From a bacterium (GTDB taxonomy: Bacteria; Krumholzibacteriota; Krumholzibacteria; LZORAL124-64-63), in the NCBI GenBank assembly GCA_021767885.1, contig JAASSM010000068.1:1-7406 (forward strand): a stretch of DNA of 7,406 nucleotides, given 5' to 3'. A model generated the notes under the pieces. That model had not been told where the DNA came from, did no database searches, and was given only the letters and a program-made list of their open reading frames with translations. Positions 1 through 6,579 of the stretch are shown here, piece after piece; the first letter of the stretch is position 1; each line of letters starts with the position of its first letter. Made by a program: the position numbers and the translations under genes.

Positions 1-1362
1 CCGGCGCTCGCGGATGCCCGCCAGGCGCTGCGGCGCAATGCCGACTACTGCGAGGCGCGGCTGCTGGAGGCGTGCGCCCTGCAGGAGCTCGGTCGCGAGC
101 GGGAGGCGGTCGAGAGCCTCACCAGCCTGATCGAGAGCGGCCGCCGGGTCGACCACGCCCTGGCTCGCGAGCTGGCCCCGGCCGAAGGGGCGGCGGTGGA
201 CCTGCCAGGGCCGGACATCCTCCGCGAGCATCTGCGCCGCGCGGCGGTGGGCGACGATGCCAAGGCGCGCCTGGCCGCGGCCGTGGCCCAGTGCCGGGCT
301 GGCCGCTGGGAGGACGGACTCGCCGAGCTGGCGGCACTCGCCGCCGCTCATCCACGTTATCCCGACATCCGGGCCAAGCAGGCGGCGGCCCTGTACCAGG
401 CCGGGCGGAGCGCGCAGGCCCTCGAGGCCGCGGAGGCCGCCCTGGCCATCAATCCGCGGTACCGCACGGCCGTGGCCCTGCGGGGGCTGATCCTGGCCGA
501 GCTGGGCGAGGTGGCTGCTGCCGACGCGTTCCTCGCCGATTCCGTCCCGCGCCTCGAGGGCACAGCAGGACGCCACGAGGAACTCTTCCTGGCCTACCTG
601 AGGGCGGTCCTCGCCCTGCTGTCCAACCGTCCGGCGGCGTGCCACGAGATGCTCGCGGCCTGGCACGACCTGCCACGGCAGTTCGCGCGCGCGGAACTCC
701 TGCTGGCCGCGGCCGAGTATCTCGCCGGGCAGGCCGAGGCCGCGTCCCGCCGTCTGGACGACCTGTGCGCGGTCTGGACCGCCGATGCGGAGCTGTATCA
801 CCTGCGGGCCGCGCTGCTGCTCGAGCGGGGCCGCTGGCCGGCGGTGGAGGACGCGCTCACCCGCTGGCCCGACGGCGCCGGCACCGACCAGCGACCGCTG
901 CTGATGCGGGCGCGCCTGGCGGTGGCCCGTGGGCAGCGGCTGCCGGCCTTGCCCGCCATCCCGGAGTCCCTGCCAGAGGCCCCGGTCGGCGACGGGGCGA
1001 TCCATCCGGCGGCCTGGCAGCAGCTGGCAGCGTGGGATGCCCTGCTGGCCGGCGATATGGCCGCGGCCGGCGATCTGCTGGAGCCCCTGGTGACCGGTCG
1101 CTGGGCGGACGAGGAGACCGGTCTGCTGGTGATCCGGGCCTGCGGCCAGGGCGAGCGGCGGCCGCCGGCCGACCTCGCCGGTCGCGTCGGTGCCCCCGAT
1201 AGCTGGGGCCCCGACCTCTGCGCTCAGCTGCGCCGGCAGGGTTCCGGCGCGGCGGCGGAGGAACTCGCGCGCCGCCGCGGGAGTTTGCGTCCCGACCGCG
1301 TGCTCTGGTGCTGGCTCTCGGGGGCCTTCTGGCTCGAGCCCGTCCGCCGCTGGATCGCCTGA
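1..1362 (+). CDS. TPR-repeat protein, 5' end outside window
   Basis: The frame is open from base 1 to the TGA at 1360-1362 and gives 453 residues. The true start lies upstream, so the N terminus and any signal peptide are unseen. The protein is helical and Ala/Leu-rich with tetratricopeptide-type repeats. The clearest are at residues about 1-48 (an ALADARQAL helix followed by an ACALQELGREREAVESL helix pair) and about 85-190, where units end in the usual HPRYPD and INPRYR turns. Later repeats, about 190-300, are more degenerate. The last 25 residues are Trp-rich and basic (ending VRRWIA) and match no domain I know. TPR arrays are protein-binding scaffolds; no catalytic motif is visible, so no partner or function is assigned. 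The next gene is also a TPR protein on the same strand, 105 bases away, so a shared role is possible. Confidence is high for coding and TPR type, none for specific function. Confidence 0.85.
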   Translation, partial: PALADARQALRRNADYCEARLLEACALQELGREREAVESLTSLIESGRRVDHALARELAPAEGAAVDLPGPDILREHLRRAAVGDDAKARLAAAVAQCRAGRWEDGLAELAALAAAHPRYPDIRAKQAAALYQAGRSAQALEAAEAALAINPRYRTAVALRGLILAELGEVAAADAFLADSVPRLEGTAGRHEELFLAYLRAVLALLSNRPAACHEMLAAWHDLPRQFARAELLLAAAEYLAGQAEAASRRLDDLCAVWTADAELYHLRAALLLERGRWPAVEDALTRWPDGAGTDQRPLLMRARLAVARGQRLPALPAIPESLPEAPVGDGAIHPAAWQQLAAWDALLAGDMAAAGDLLEPLVTGRWADEETGLLVIRACGQGERRPPADLAGRVGAPDSWGPDLCAQLRRQGSGAAAEELARRRGSLRPDRVLWCWLSGAFWLEPVRRWIA

Positions 1363-1365
1363 TCG

Positions 1366-1392
1366 GCTGGCGGTTTTTCGCCGGCGGCCGGC
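1366..1392 (+). terminator. Weak stem-loops after the first TPR gene
   Basis: A 7-bp stem (1366-1372 with 1379-1385, one G-T pair) closes a six-base loop, GTTTTT, starting 3 bases after the stop codon. An alternative 5-bp stem, GCCGG/CCGGC (1380-1384 with 1388-1392), overlaps its right arm, so only one can form at a time. Neither is followed by a T run. This may be a weak terminator or just GC-rich spacer sequence. The rest of the 105-base gap shows no convincing promoter. Confidence 0.25.
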
Positions 1393-1467
1393 ATCTTATC
1401 TTGTCCGCAGCCGTTATCCGGGCCATGCACCTCTCGTCCCGCTGACGTCGTGAGGAGTCTGCTGATC

Positions 1468-2940
1468 GTGACCGAGATCTCCCTTCGGATGCCGCTCTTG
1501 CTGGCCATCGTGGCCATCGGGCTCGCAGCCGCCGCGCCTGGCCGCGCGCAGACCGGTGCGCCCGGAGCGGGGCCGCCCGGCGCCGCCGACGATCCGTGTG
1601 CCGCCGGCCGCCAGCTCTTCGTGGAGAACAACTACCTGGGCGCCGAGCCGCTGTTGCGGCAGTGCCTGGAGCAGGGCGACAACCTCCTGTCCCTGCTGCC
1701 GCTGACCATGATGACCGTGGTGCAGGGGCGGGTCGAGGAGGGCCGCGACTTCGGCCGGCGGGCCCTGGCCCTGGCGCCGGACAATCCCAACGTCCGGTAC
1801 TGGTACGGTCGGGCCCTGCTGGAGGCCGGGGAGGTGGAGTCCGCCCGGGAACAATGGGAGCACGCGCTGTCGCTGGATGCCGGCCACGTCGGGGTGCTCG
1901 AGGCGCTCGCGCGCCTGAGTCTCCGCGCGGGGGAGCACGCCAAGGCCTACAACCTGCTCAACCAGCTGCAGTTGCAGGGCGTGGACGAGCCCTGGCTGCA
2001 CCGCATGCTCTCGGGCCTGGCGCGGCGCAAGGGGCTCTGGGATCAGGCCGCGGCCCACTGGCACGACGTGGTCGCACGGGAGGGCGAGTCCGAGGAGAAC
2101 CTCGTGGTGCTCGGCGAGCTGACCATCCTGGCGGGAAAGCCGCGGGAGGCGGTGGACATCTTCCGCCACGCGGTCCAGGTCCGGCCATCGGCGATCACCT
2201 GGGGCGGGCTGGGAGAGGCCTGGTTCGCCCTCGATCAGGTGGACTCCGCGGCCGTCGCGCTCCAGCGCGCCGTGGCCCTGGATCCTGACAACGCGCGGAA
2301 CCGGTTCAACCTGGCCAATGCCCTCGAGTTGACCGGAGATGCGGCAGGAGCGGGAGAGCAGTTCCGCGCCTACCTGGCCGAACGTCCCGATGATCCGGTC
2401 GCCCGGTTCAACTACGGCGTGCACCTGGAGCACCAGGGGCGCGTCGAGGAGGCCGTGACGGAGATCGCGGAGGCCGTACGCCTGGACCCGGAGTACATCC
2501 AGGCCCACGTGGTGCTCGCGCAGCTCTACGAGGGGCTCGGGCGCGTGGACGAGGCGCTGGCGCTGCTCGATCAGCTCGAGCGCCTGGATCCCGGTGCCCG
2601 ATCGGAGCTGGACCAGTGGCGGGCGCAGCTGCGGGCGGTCGGCGAGGAGGCGGCCGACCAGATCGCCGCGGGCAAGGTCCACCTGCTGCACATCGTGACC
2701 AGCGATCCCGGGGCCGCGGGCCCGCTGCGCGAGGCGCTCGACGGCGGCGAGGAGTTCGCCGCCCTGGCCGCGCGCTTCTCCGAGGGGCCCACGGCCGTCC
2801 GTGGCGGCGACATCGGCTGGGTGGACCCGGGGGACATGCGCGAACCCCTGCGCTCGGCCATCGGCGAGCTCGCGCCGGGAGACACCACGCCAGTGATCAC
2901 GGTCGAGGAGCGCCTGCACGTGTTCAAGCGGATCCGTTGA
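1468..2940 (+). CDS. Secreted TPR protein with C-terminal parvulin-type prolyl isomerase domain
   Basis: The 490-residue protein probably acts outside the cytoplasm. I chose the GTG at 1468 because GAGGAG (1452-1457) precedes it by 10 bases. An in-frame GTG at 1450 and ATG at 1489 lack such a site. Residues 8-23 are hydrophobic (MPLLLAIVAIGLAAAA) and are followed by PGRAQ, a likely signal peptidase I site near residue 27. There is no lipobox cysteine. Residues about 45-395 hold roughly nine to ten TPR units with typical LDPDN-type turns. Residues about 403-490 match the parvulin (PpiC/rotamase) fold: HIV with His408, then GEEFAALAARFSEGPTA, GGDIGW, ELAPGD and a final LHVFKRI with His484. Parvulins catalyse cis-trans isomerisation of X-Pro bonds during folding of exported proteins. 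The TPR array may hold clients or partners, which is inference. The stop lies 19 bases before recG, suggesting cotranscription. Confidence 0.85.
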   Translation: MTEISLRMPLLLAIVAIGLAAAAPGRAQTGAPGAGPPGAADDPCAAGRQLFVENNYLGAEPLLRQCLEQGDNLLSLLPLTMMTVVQGRVEEGRDFGRRALALAPDNPNVRYWYGRALLEAGEVESAREQWEHALSLDAGHVGVLEALARLSLRAGEHAKAYNLLNQLQLQGVDEPWLHRMLSGLARRKGLWDQAAAHWHDVVAREGESEENLVVLGELTILAGKPREAVDIFRHAVQVRPSAITWGGLGEAWFALDQVDSAAVALQRAVALDPDNARNRFNLANALELTGDAAGAGEQFRAYLAERPDDPVARFNYGVHLEHQGRVEEAVTEIAEAVRLDPEYIQAHVVLAQLYEGLGRVDEALALLDQLERLDPGARSELDQWRAQLRAVGEEAADQIAAGKVHLLHIVTSDPGAAGPLREALDGGEEFAALAARFSEGPTAVRGGDIGWVDPGDMREPLRSAIGELAPGDTTPVITVEERLHVFKRIR

Positions 2941-2948
2941 CCCCAGCC

Positions 2949-2952
2949 GGAG
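2949..2952 (+). promoter_or_regulatory. Ribosome binding site of recG
   Basis: GGAG lies 7 bases before the ATG at 2960. A second GGAGG (2954-2958) sits only 1 base from the ATG, too close to be used for this start. The site supports the annotated recG start and translation from a shared mRNA with the upstream gene. Confidence 0.6.
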
Positions 2953-2959
2953 CGGAGGC

Positions 2960-5044
2960 ATGGCCACCCGGTCGCTCACCGCCGACAGCCCGGTCCAGTA
3001 CCTCAAGACCGTCGGCCCCATGCGGGCGACGGCCCTGCGCCGTCTGGGCATCGAGACCGCGGGCGACCTGATCCAGCACCTGCCCCGGACGCATCTGGAT
3101 CGGTCGCGCGTCCAGCCCATCGGCCGCCTGCAGGCGGGGGCCGAGGCCACGGTCCTCGGCGACGTGCTCACCGCCGGCGAGCGTCGCACCCGCCGTGGCG
3201 GCAGCCTGCAGACCGTCACCGTGGACGACGGCACCGGGGTCCTCTTCTGCGTCTGGTTCAACCAGCGCTACGTGCTCAAGCAGCTCCGCGGCGGCAGCCG
3301 GGTCATGCTCAGCGGACTGGTCCAGCGGCACGCTCATCGCCCCCAGCTCGTCCATCCGGATTTCGAGGTCCTCGCCGATGGCGAGACCACGCTCCACACC
3401 GGGCGCCTGGTTCCCGTCTACCCCCTCACCGCGGGCGTGGGCCAGCACTGGCTGCGGCGCCTGATCCACACGGCCCTCACCGAGCTGGCGCCCGGCCTGC
3501 AGGATCCGTTGCCGGCGGCGCTGCGGCGGGCGCGGGATCTGCTCCCGCTGGCCGAGGCACTGCGCGGGCTGCACTACCCCGCCAGCTCCGACGAGCTGGC
3601 CCGGGCCCGTCGGCGGCTGGTCTACCAGGAATTGCTCGAGGTCCAGCTGGTCATGGCGCTGCGCAGGAGGCACCGCGAGCAGCGTCCGGGGGTGGCCCTG
3701 GAGCGTCCGGGCGACCTCACCCGTCGCCTGGTGGACGGCCTGCCGTTCGCGCTCACCGCGGCGCAGCGCCGCGTCCTGGCGGAGATCCTGGGCGACCTGC
3801 GGGCCGGCAAGCTCATGCACCGCCTGTTGCAGGGGGACGTGGGGTCGGGCAAGACCCTGGTGGCCCTGATCGCGGCGCTCTTCGTGATCGAGCAGGGCTA
3901 TCAGGCCCTGCTCATGGCCCCCACCGAGGTGCTCGCGCGCCAGCATGGCGGCACCCTGCGCCGGCTGGCCGAGCCCCTCGGCGTGGTGGTCGAGACGCTC
4001 ACCGGCGCCACCGGTGCCCGGGAGCGCCGCCGCATCCTCGCCGCCGCCGGCGCGGGGGAGGTCCAGCTGCTCACCGGCACCCACGCCGTCCTGGAGGACG
4101 CGGTCCGGCTGCCCCGCCTCGCCCTGGCCGTGGTGGACGAGCAGCATCGCTTCGGCGTGCGGCAGCGTGGCCGCAGCGCCCGGGACGAGGATCGGCTCCC
4201 GGTCCACCTGCTGGTGATGAGCGCCACGCCCATCCCGCGGAGCCTGGCGCTCACCCTGTATGGCGATCTCGAGCTGTCCCTGCTCGACCAGTTGCCCGCC
4301 GGGCGCCAGCCGGTGACCACGCGGGTGGAATCCGCCCGCCGCGAGGAGGCGGTCTACGCCGAGTGCCGCCGCCTCGTCGCCGCCGGCCAGCGCGGGTTCG
4401 TGATCTATCCGGTGGTGGAGGAGTCCGAGAAGACGGACATCAAGGCGGCCACCGCCGAGGCCCGGACCCTGGCGGAGGGCCCGTTCCGCGACCAGCGGGT
4501 GGGGCTGGTCCATGGGCGGCTCAAGCCGGCGCAGAAGCAGGCGGTCATGGCCGCGTTCGCCGGTGGCGAGCTGGACGTCCTGGTGGCCACCACGGTGGTG
4601 GAGGTGGGCATCGACGTGCCCGAGGCCACCTGGATGGTGATCCACGCTCCGGAGCGGTTCGGGCTGGCGCAGCTGCATCAGCTGCGCGGACGGATCGGCC
4701 GCGGTGGCGGCGCGTCCTGGTGCTGGCTGCTGGCGGCCGAGGAACTGGCGGCCGAGACCCGTGAGCGCCTGCGGTTCTTCGCCGCCACGAGCGACGGATT
4801 CCGGCTGGCCGAGGAGGACCTGCGACAGCGTGGCCCCGGCGACCTCTGGGGACTGCGGCAGCATGGCGCGCCGGGCTTCCGCCTGGCCAACCCCCTGCGG
4901 GACGGGGAGCTGGCCGGCCAGGTGGCCGCCGACGTGCGCGCCCTGCTCGCGGCCGACCCCCGGCTCGAGGCGCCCGACCACCGGCCGCTGCGGCGGGCGC
5001 TGGCTGCCGCCTACGGCGAGGTGATCCCCCTGGCCGCCGGCTGA
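2960..5044 (+). CDS. recG: ATP-dependent DNA helicase RecG
   Basis: At 694 residues this is almost exactly the usual RecG length. RecG is a cytoplasmic superfamily 2 translocase that remodels stalled replication forks and branched recombination intermediates such as Holliday junctions. The N-terminal part reads SPVQYLKTVGPMRATALRRL, followed by the OB-fold wedge domain at about residues 55-150 that splits the fork. Helicase motifs are intact: Walker A GDVGSGKT (292-299, Lys298), APTEVLARQH, motif II DEQH (393-396), SATPIPR (from 421), VHGRL, TTVVEVGIDVPEA and motif VI QLHQLRGRIGRG (571-582). The RecG-specific TRG region follows (TSDGFRLAEEDL, then RGPGDLWGLRQHG). No key residue is missing. 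It is preceded by a TPR-parvulin gene 19 bases upstream rather than by spoT or rpoZ, its neighbours in enterobacteria. A strong hairpin just after the stop suggests it ends the transcription unit. Confidence 0.97.
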   Translation: MATRSLTADSPVQYLKTVGPMRATALRRLGIETAGDLIQHLPRTHLDRSRVQPIGRLQAGAEATVLGDVLTAGERRTRRGGSLQTVTVDDGTGVLFCVWFNQRYVLKQLRGGSRVMLSGLVQRHAHRPQLVHPDFEVLADGETTLHTGRLVPVYPLTAGVGQHWLRRLIHTALTELAPGLQDPLPAALRRARDLLPLAEALRGLHYPASSDELARARRRLVYQELLEVQLVMALRRRHREQRPGVALERPGDLTRRLVDGLPFALTAAQRRVLAEILGDLRAGKLMHRLLQGDVGSGKTLVALIAALFVIEQGYQALLMAPTEVLARQHGGTLRRLAEPLGVVVETLTGATGARERRRILAAAGAGEVQLLTGTHAVLEDAVRLPRLALAVVDEQHRFGVRQRGRSARDEDRLPVHLLVMSATPIPRSLALTLYGDLELSLLDQLPAGRQPVTTRVESARREEAVYAECRRLVAAGQRGFVIYPVVEESEKTDIKAATAEARTLAEGPFRDQRVGLVHGRLKPAQKQAVMAAFAGGELDVLVATTVVEVGIDVPEATWMVIHAPERFGLAQLHQLRGRIGRGGGASWCWLLAAEELAAETRERLRFFAATSDGFRLAEEDLRQRGPGDLWGLRQHGAPGFRLANPLRDGELAGQVAADVRALLAADPRLEAPDHRPLRRALAAAYGEVIPLAAG

Positions 5045-5048
5045 GCGG

Positions 5049-5102
5049 GGTGGTGCGCTCGCCGGCCGCGGTGCCGCCGCGCCGGCCGGCGAGCCCACCA
5101 CC
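5049..5102 (+). terminator. Large inverted repeat directly downstream of recG
   Basis: Positions 5049-5055 pair with 5096-5102 (7 bp), then after a single C-C mismatch (5056/5095) positions 5057-5068 pair with 5083-5094 (12 bp). That is 19 of 20 positions paired around a 14-base loop, starting 4 bases after the recG stop. No T run follows, so it is not a canonical intrinsic terminator, but strong GC stems without a U tract are common after genes in high-GC genomes. It probably terminates the recG transcript or protects its 3' end. Confidence 0.55.
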
Positions 5103-5196
5103 GGCGCAGGCGACGGCGGTGACCGACGCGGCGGCGCTAAAGCCGTCGCCCCACGCGCCGATCAAGGGCAGGTCAGACCGCCCCTGCCAACGGACC
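5103..5196. other. Non-coding spacer upstream of the zinc-ribbon gene
   Basis: No gene is seen here. It holds a 9-bp inverted repeat (GGCGACGGC at 5109-5117, GCCGTCGCC at 5142-5150) with a 24-base loop, and a 6-bp one (GGCAGG at 5167-5172, CCTGCC at 5183-5188). A promoter for the next gene should lie here if the upstream hairpin terminates transcription. I see no clear -35/-10 pair and no sigma-54 element. Confidence 0.4.
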
Positions 5197-5204
5197 GAGG
5201 AGGA
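5197..5204 (+). promoter_or_regulatory. Strong ribosome binding site of the zinc-ribbon gene
   Basis: GAGGAGGA lies 8 bases before the ATG at 5213. It is the best Shine-Dalgarno match in the window and fixes the start. Confidence 0.75.
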
Positions 5205-5212
5205 ACCCGGCC

Positions 5213-5815
5213 ATGATCACCACCTGCGAGGCCTGCCAGGCGCGTTATCGCCTGGATGCGAGCAAGGTGCCGCCCCGCAAGATCCGCGTCCGCTGTCCCG
5301 ACTGCGGAGCCGTGTTCGAGCTGGACGGCGCCCGCCGTGGGGCCGCGACCCCCGAGACCCCGGTCCCGTCGCCCGCGCCGGCATCCGCTTCCGCTCCGAC
5401 CGAGAGGGCACCGGCACCCACCAGCGGCAGCGATGACCTGGTCCTCGAGCCCGCATCCGCCGCGGCGGTCGTCGAGACGCCCCCGGTCGACCACGCTGCC
5501 CCGGCCGCGGCCGCCCGCCAGGACCGGCCCGCCGCCGGCGTGGCCACCGCCGAGCCGCCGCGCGGCGTCCGGCGGCGCCGCCGCGACAAGAACGAGATGC
5601 TCGCGCGGGCCCTGGTCTCCGACATCCTCGTCTACAACCGCGAGGCGCGCGACCAGGCTCTCGCCGAGGGGAACCTGCTGGAGGCCCTCGGCACCGAGAT
5701 CAAGAAGTCCTGGGAGCTCTACAAGGAGAAGGTGGGCACCGAGACCGCCACCTCCACCACCTACTTCAAGGACGCGCTCAACGAGATCCTCGCCGAGGGG
5801 CAGCACGTCTTCTAG
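5213..5815 (+). CDS. MJ0042-type zinc-ribbon protein with charged helical C-terminal domain
   Basis: The 200-residue protein has three parts. Residues 1-36 form a zinc ribbon with Cys5, Cys8, Cys28 and Cys31 in the pattern MITTCEACQARYRLD then VRCPDCGAVFEL, the arrangement of the MJ0042 family found at the N terminus of many deltaproteobacterial and related proteins. Residues about 40-118 are a Pro/Ala-rich, probably disordered linker. Residues about 119-200 begin with an arginine run and continue as a charged, probably helical domain (ARALVSDILVYNREARDQAL, then TEIKKSWELYKEKVG and YFKDALNEILAEGQHVF). There are no membrane segments or signal peptide, so it should be cytoplasmic. I recall similar SDI-x-x-YN helical tails on other MJ0042 proteins, but their function is not known to me. 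Zinc binding is well supported; nucleic-acid binding or a regulatory role is a guess. The gene stands alone between two strong hairpins and converges on the next gene. Confidence 0.85.
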   Translation: MITTCEACQARYRLDASKVPPRKIRVRCPDCGAVFELDGARRGAATPETPVPSPAPASASAPTERAPAPTSGSDDLVLEPASAAAVVETPPVDHAAPAAAARQDRPAAGVATAEPPRGVRRRRRDKNEMLARALVSDILVYNREARDQALAEGNLLEALGTEIKKSWELYKEKVGTETATSTTYFKDALNEILAEGQHVF

Positions 5816-5847
5816 CGGCGCGATCCCCGGCTCCGGGCGGACATGAC

Positions 5848-5882
5848 CAGGCGCCCGCCGCATCCTCCGCGGCGGGCGCCTG
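5848..5882. terminator. Bidirectional terminator-like stem-loop between converging genes
   Basis: A perfect 14-bp GC-rich stem (5848-5861 with 5869-5882) closes a 7-base loop, ATCCTCC. It lies 32 bases after the zinc-ribbon stop and 32 bases beyond the end of the converging minus-strand gene. Being symmetric it could serve both transcripts. T runs are poor on both sides, as with the hairpin after recG. Confidence 0.65.
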
Positions 5883-5914
5883 CTGCCGTTCGGCACTCCG
5901 GGCGCTGGCCCGGC

Positions 5915-6364
5915 TCAGGAACCGGGCCAGCGATCGCGGGAGATCTCGCCGAGGATGTCGTCGATCTGCTGCTTCACGCGCTGGTTCTGGTCGGGCTCGA
6001 AGAGGGCCTTCCGCACGCGACCATCGGCGTCCTTCTTCACGTAGCGTAGCGCCTGCAGGTCGGCCATGGCCACCAGGATGTCCTTGCTGACGCGCACCTC
6101 CACCGGCTGGCCCTCCTGGTTGACGGCCGGGTTGTGGAACGGATGCATGCCGTTGCCCCAGCCATGGACCACCATGGAGCAGAGCAGGGCCCGGAAGGTG
6201 TTCTGTCCCTGCACGGTCTCCAGGTCGAAATTGCCGCCGACCCGTTCCATGACGCTGTCGATGACGGCGCTCAACCGTTGCTCGAGCTCGGGTTCCACCT
6301 CCAGCTGCAGCAGGCGCGCGAACATGGTGCGGAGGATCTGATCGGTGTTGGCCTTGGTCGCCAT
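5915..6364 (-). CDS. Small helical protein of unknown family, divergent from the GTPase-like gene
   Basis: The gene encodes 149 residues and I do not recognise the family. The start is the ATG whose A is at 6364, with GGAG (6371-6374) 6 bases upstream. The frame stays open upstream to about 6559, but that extension would run through the promoter region and has no ribosome binding site. Residues 1-50 look like amphipathic helices (TDQILRTMFARLLQLEVEPE, then LEQRLSAVIDSVMERVGG). The centre is less regular and carries the conspicuous MVVHGWGNGMHPFHNPAVNQ, with three histidines. The end is charged and helical (QRVKQQIDDILGEISRDRW). There is one cysteine, no signal peptide and no membrane segment, so it is probably cytoplasmic. 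It is transcribed away from the MglA-like gene across a 221-base gap with a promoter-like element facing each way, so the two may be co-regulated. Its reality as a gene is well supported by the RBS and gene layout; its role is unknown. Confidence 0.8.
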   Translation of the reverse strand: MATKANTDQILRTMFARLLQLEVEPELEQRLSAVIDSVMERVGGNFDLETVQGQNTFRALLCSMVVHGWGNGMHPFHNPAVNQEGQPVEVRVSKDILVAMADLQALRYVKKDADGRVRKALFEPDQNQRVKQQIDDILGEISRDRWPGS

Positions 6365-6441
6365 GGTCCTCTCCCGTGGTGGAAGCGGGCAGGTTGCGCC
6401 GCTCCGCGGTCCAGGTGCTCCGGGTTTTCCGCATCGTACCG

Positions 6442-6457
6442 TGCAATTTGCGGGCCT
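6442..6457 (-). promoter_or_regulatory. Sigma-54-like -24/-12 promoter for the minus-strand small gene
   Basis: Read on the minus strand the element is AGGCCCG, CAAA, TTGCA. Against the sigma-54 consensus TGGCACG-N4-TTGCA it differs at two positions. The invariant GG (6456-6455) and GC (6444-6443) have the exact 12-base register. Transcription would start near 6431, leaving a leader of about 67 bases. It is weaker than the plus-strand element but correctly placed, which raises its likelihood. Confidence 0.5.
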
Positions 6458-6522
6458 TCCGGCAGTCTCCGCCGCCAGGTGCCGATAAGTGCCTGTTGCG
6501 GGGGAGATTGGCGGTGCCGGAA
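6457..6522. repeat. Inverted octamers flanking a possible activator site between divergent promoters
   Basis: TTCCGGCA (6457-6464) and TGCCGGAA (6515-6522) are perfect inverted copies. In each direction the octamer TGCCGGAA lies directly upstream of a -24 element. Between them, 6476-6495 is an imperfect dyad (CAGG at one end, CCTG at the other, two wobble pairs and one further pair inside). One of these could bind the activator that sigma-54 promoters need, though the distance to the promoters is shorter than usual. Confidence 0.35.
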
Positions 6523-6523
6523 A

Positions 6524-6539
6524 TGGCATGCCGGTTGCA
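6524..6539 (+). promoter_or_regulatory. Near-consensus sigma-54 promoter for the MglA-like gene
   Basis: The element TGGCATG, CCGG, TTGCA matches the RpoN consensus TGGCACG-N4-TTGCA at all but one position. The invariant GG (6525-6526) and GC (6537-6538) have the required 10 bases between them. Transcription would start near 6550, leaving a leader of about 36 bases with a good ribosome binding site. Sigma-54 promoters require an ATP-driven enhancer-binding protein, so the downstream gene is probably switched on by a specific signal. Confidence 0.75.
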
Positions 6540-6563
6540 AGGCAGCCGGGGACGACCACGCAT

Positions 6564-6579
6564 TCCAGGAGCCTGGAGG
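6564..6579 (+). promoter_or_regulatory. Ribosome binding site overlapped by a palindrome
   Basis: GGAGG (6575-6579) lies 6 bases before a TTG at 6586 and 18 bases before an ATG at 6598, so it favours the TTG start. TCCAGG (6564-6569) and CCTGGA (6572-6577) form a palindrome separated by AG and overlapping the first bases of the site. It could be a protein operator or a small hairpin masking the site, but the two-base loop makes a stable hairpin unlikely. Confidence 0.5.

Noticed and set aside
72..1202. Plus-strand open frame of 376 codons in another frame over the first TPR gene
   Set aside because: It is Gly/Arg/Pro-rich with no repeats or domain, while the overlapping frame gives clear TPR sequence continuing from the window edge.
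1391..1406. Possible sigma-54 element upstream of the TPR-parvulin gene (GGCATCTTATCTTGTC)
   Set aside because: The GG to G spacing is off by one base and the conserved GC is missing, so it fails the strict RpoN register.
1450..1467. GTG at 1450 as start of the TPR-parvulin gene
   Set aside because: No ribosome binding site precedes it. GAGGAG at 1452-1457 would lie inside the gene and is well placed for GTG 1468. The signal peptide is present either way, so the choice is not certain.
1414..3261. Minus-strand open frame of 615 codons
   Set aside because: It is antisense to the TPR-parvulin gene and the start of recG. It shows no domain and is explained by lack of stop codons in GC-rich DNA.
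2924..5101. Minus-strand open frame of 725 codons opposite recG
   Set aside because: It lies antisense to an unmistakable full-length RecG. Its His/Gln/Gly/Arg-rich composition is what the reverse strand of GC-biased codons gives. It shows no motif.
5050..5436. Plus-strand open frame of 128 codons starting in the gap after recG
   Set aside because: It begins inside the recG hairpin and overlaps the zinc-ribbon start out of frame. It has low-complexity composition.
6365..6559. N-terminal extension of the minus-strand small protein by 65 residues
   Set aside because: The extension is Pro/Gly/Arg/Cys-rich, has no ribosome binding site, and would be coded through both sigma-54-like elements. 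The internal ATG at 6364 has a good site.
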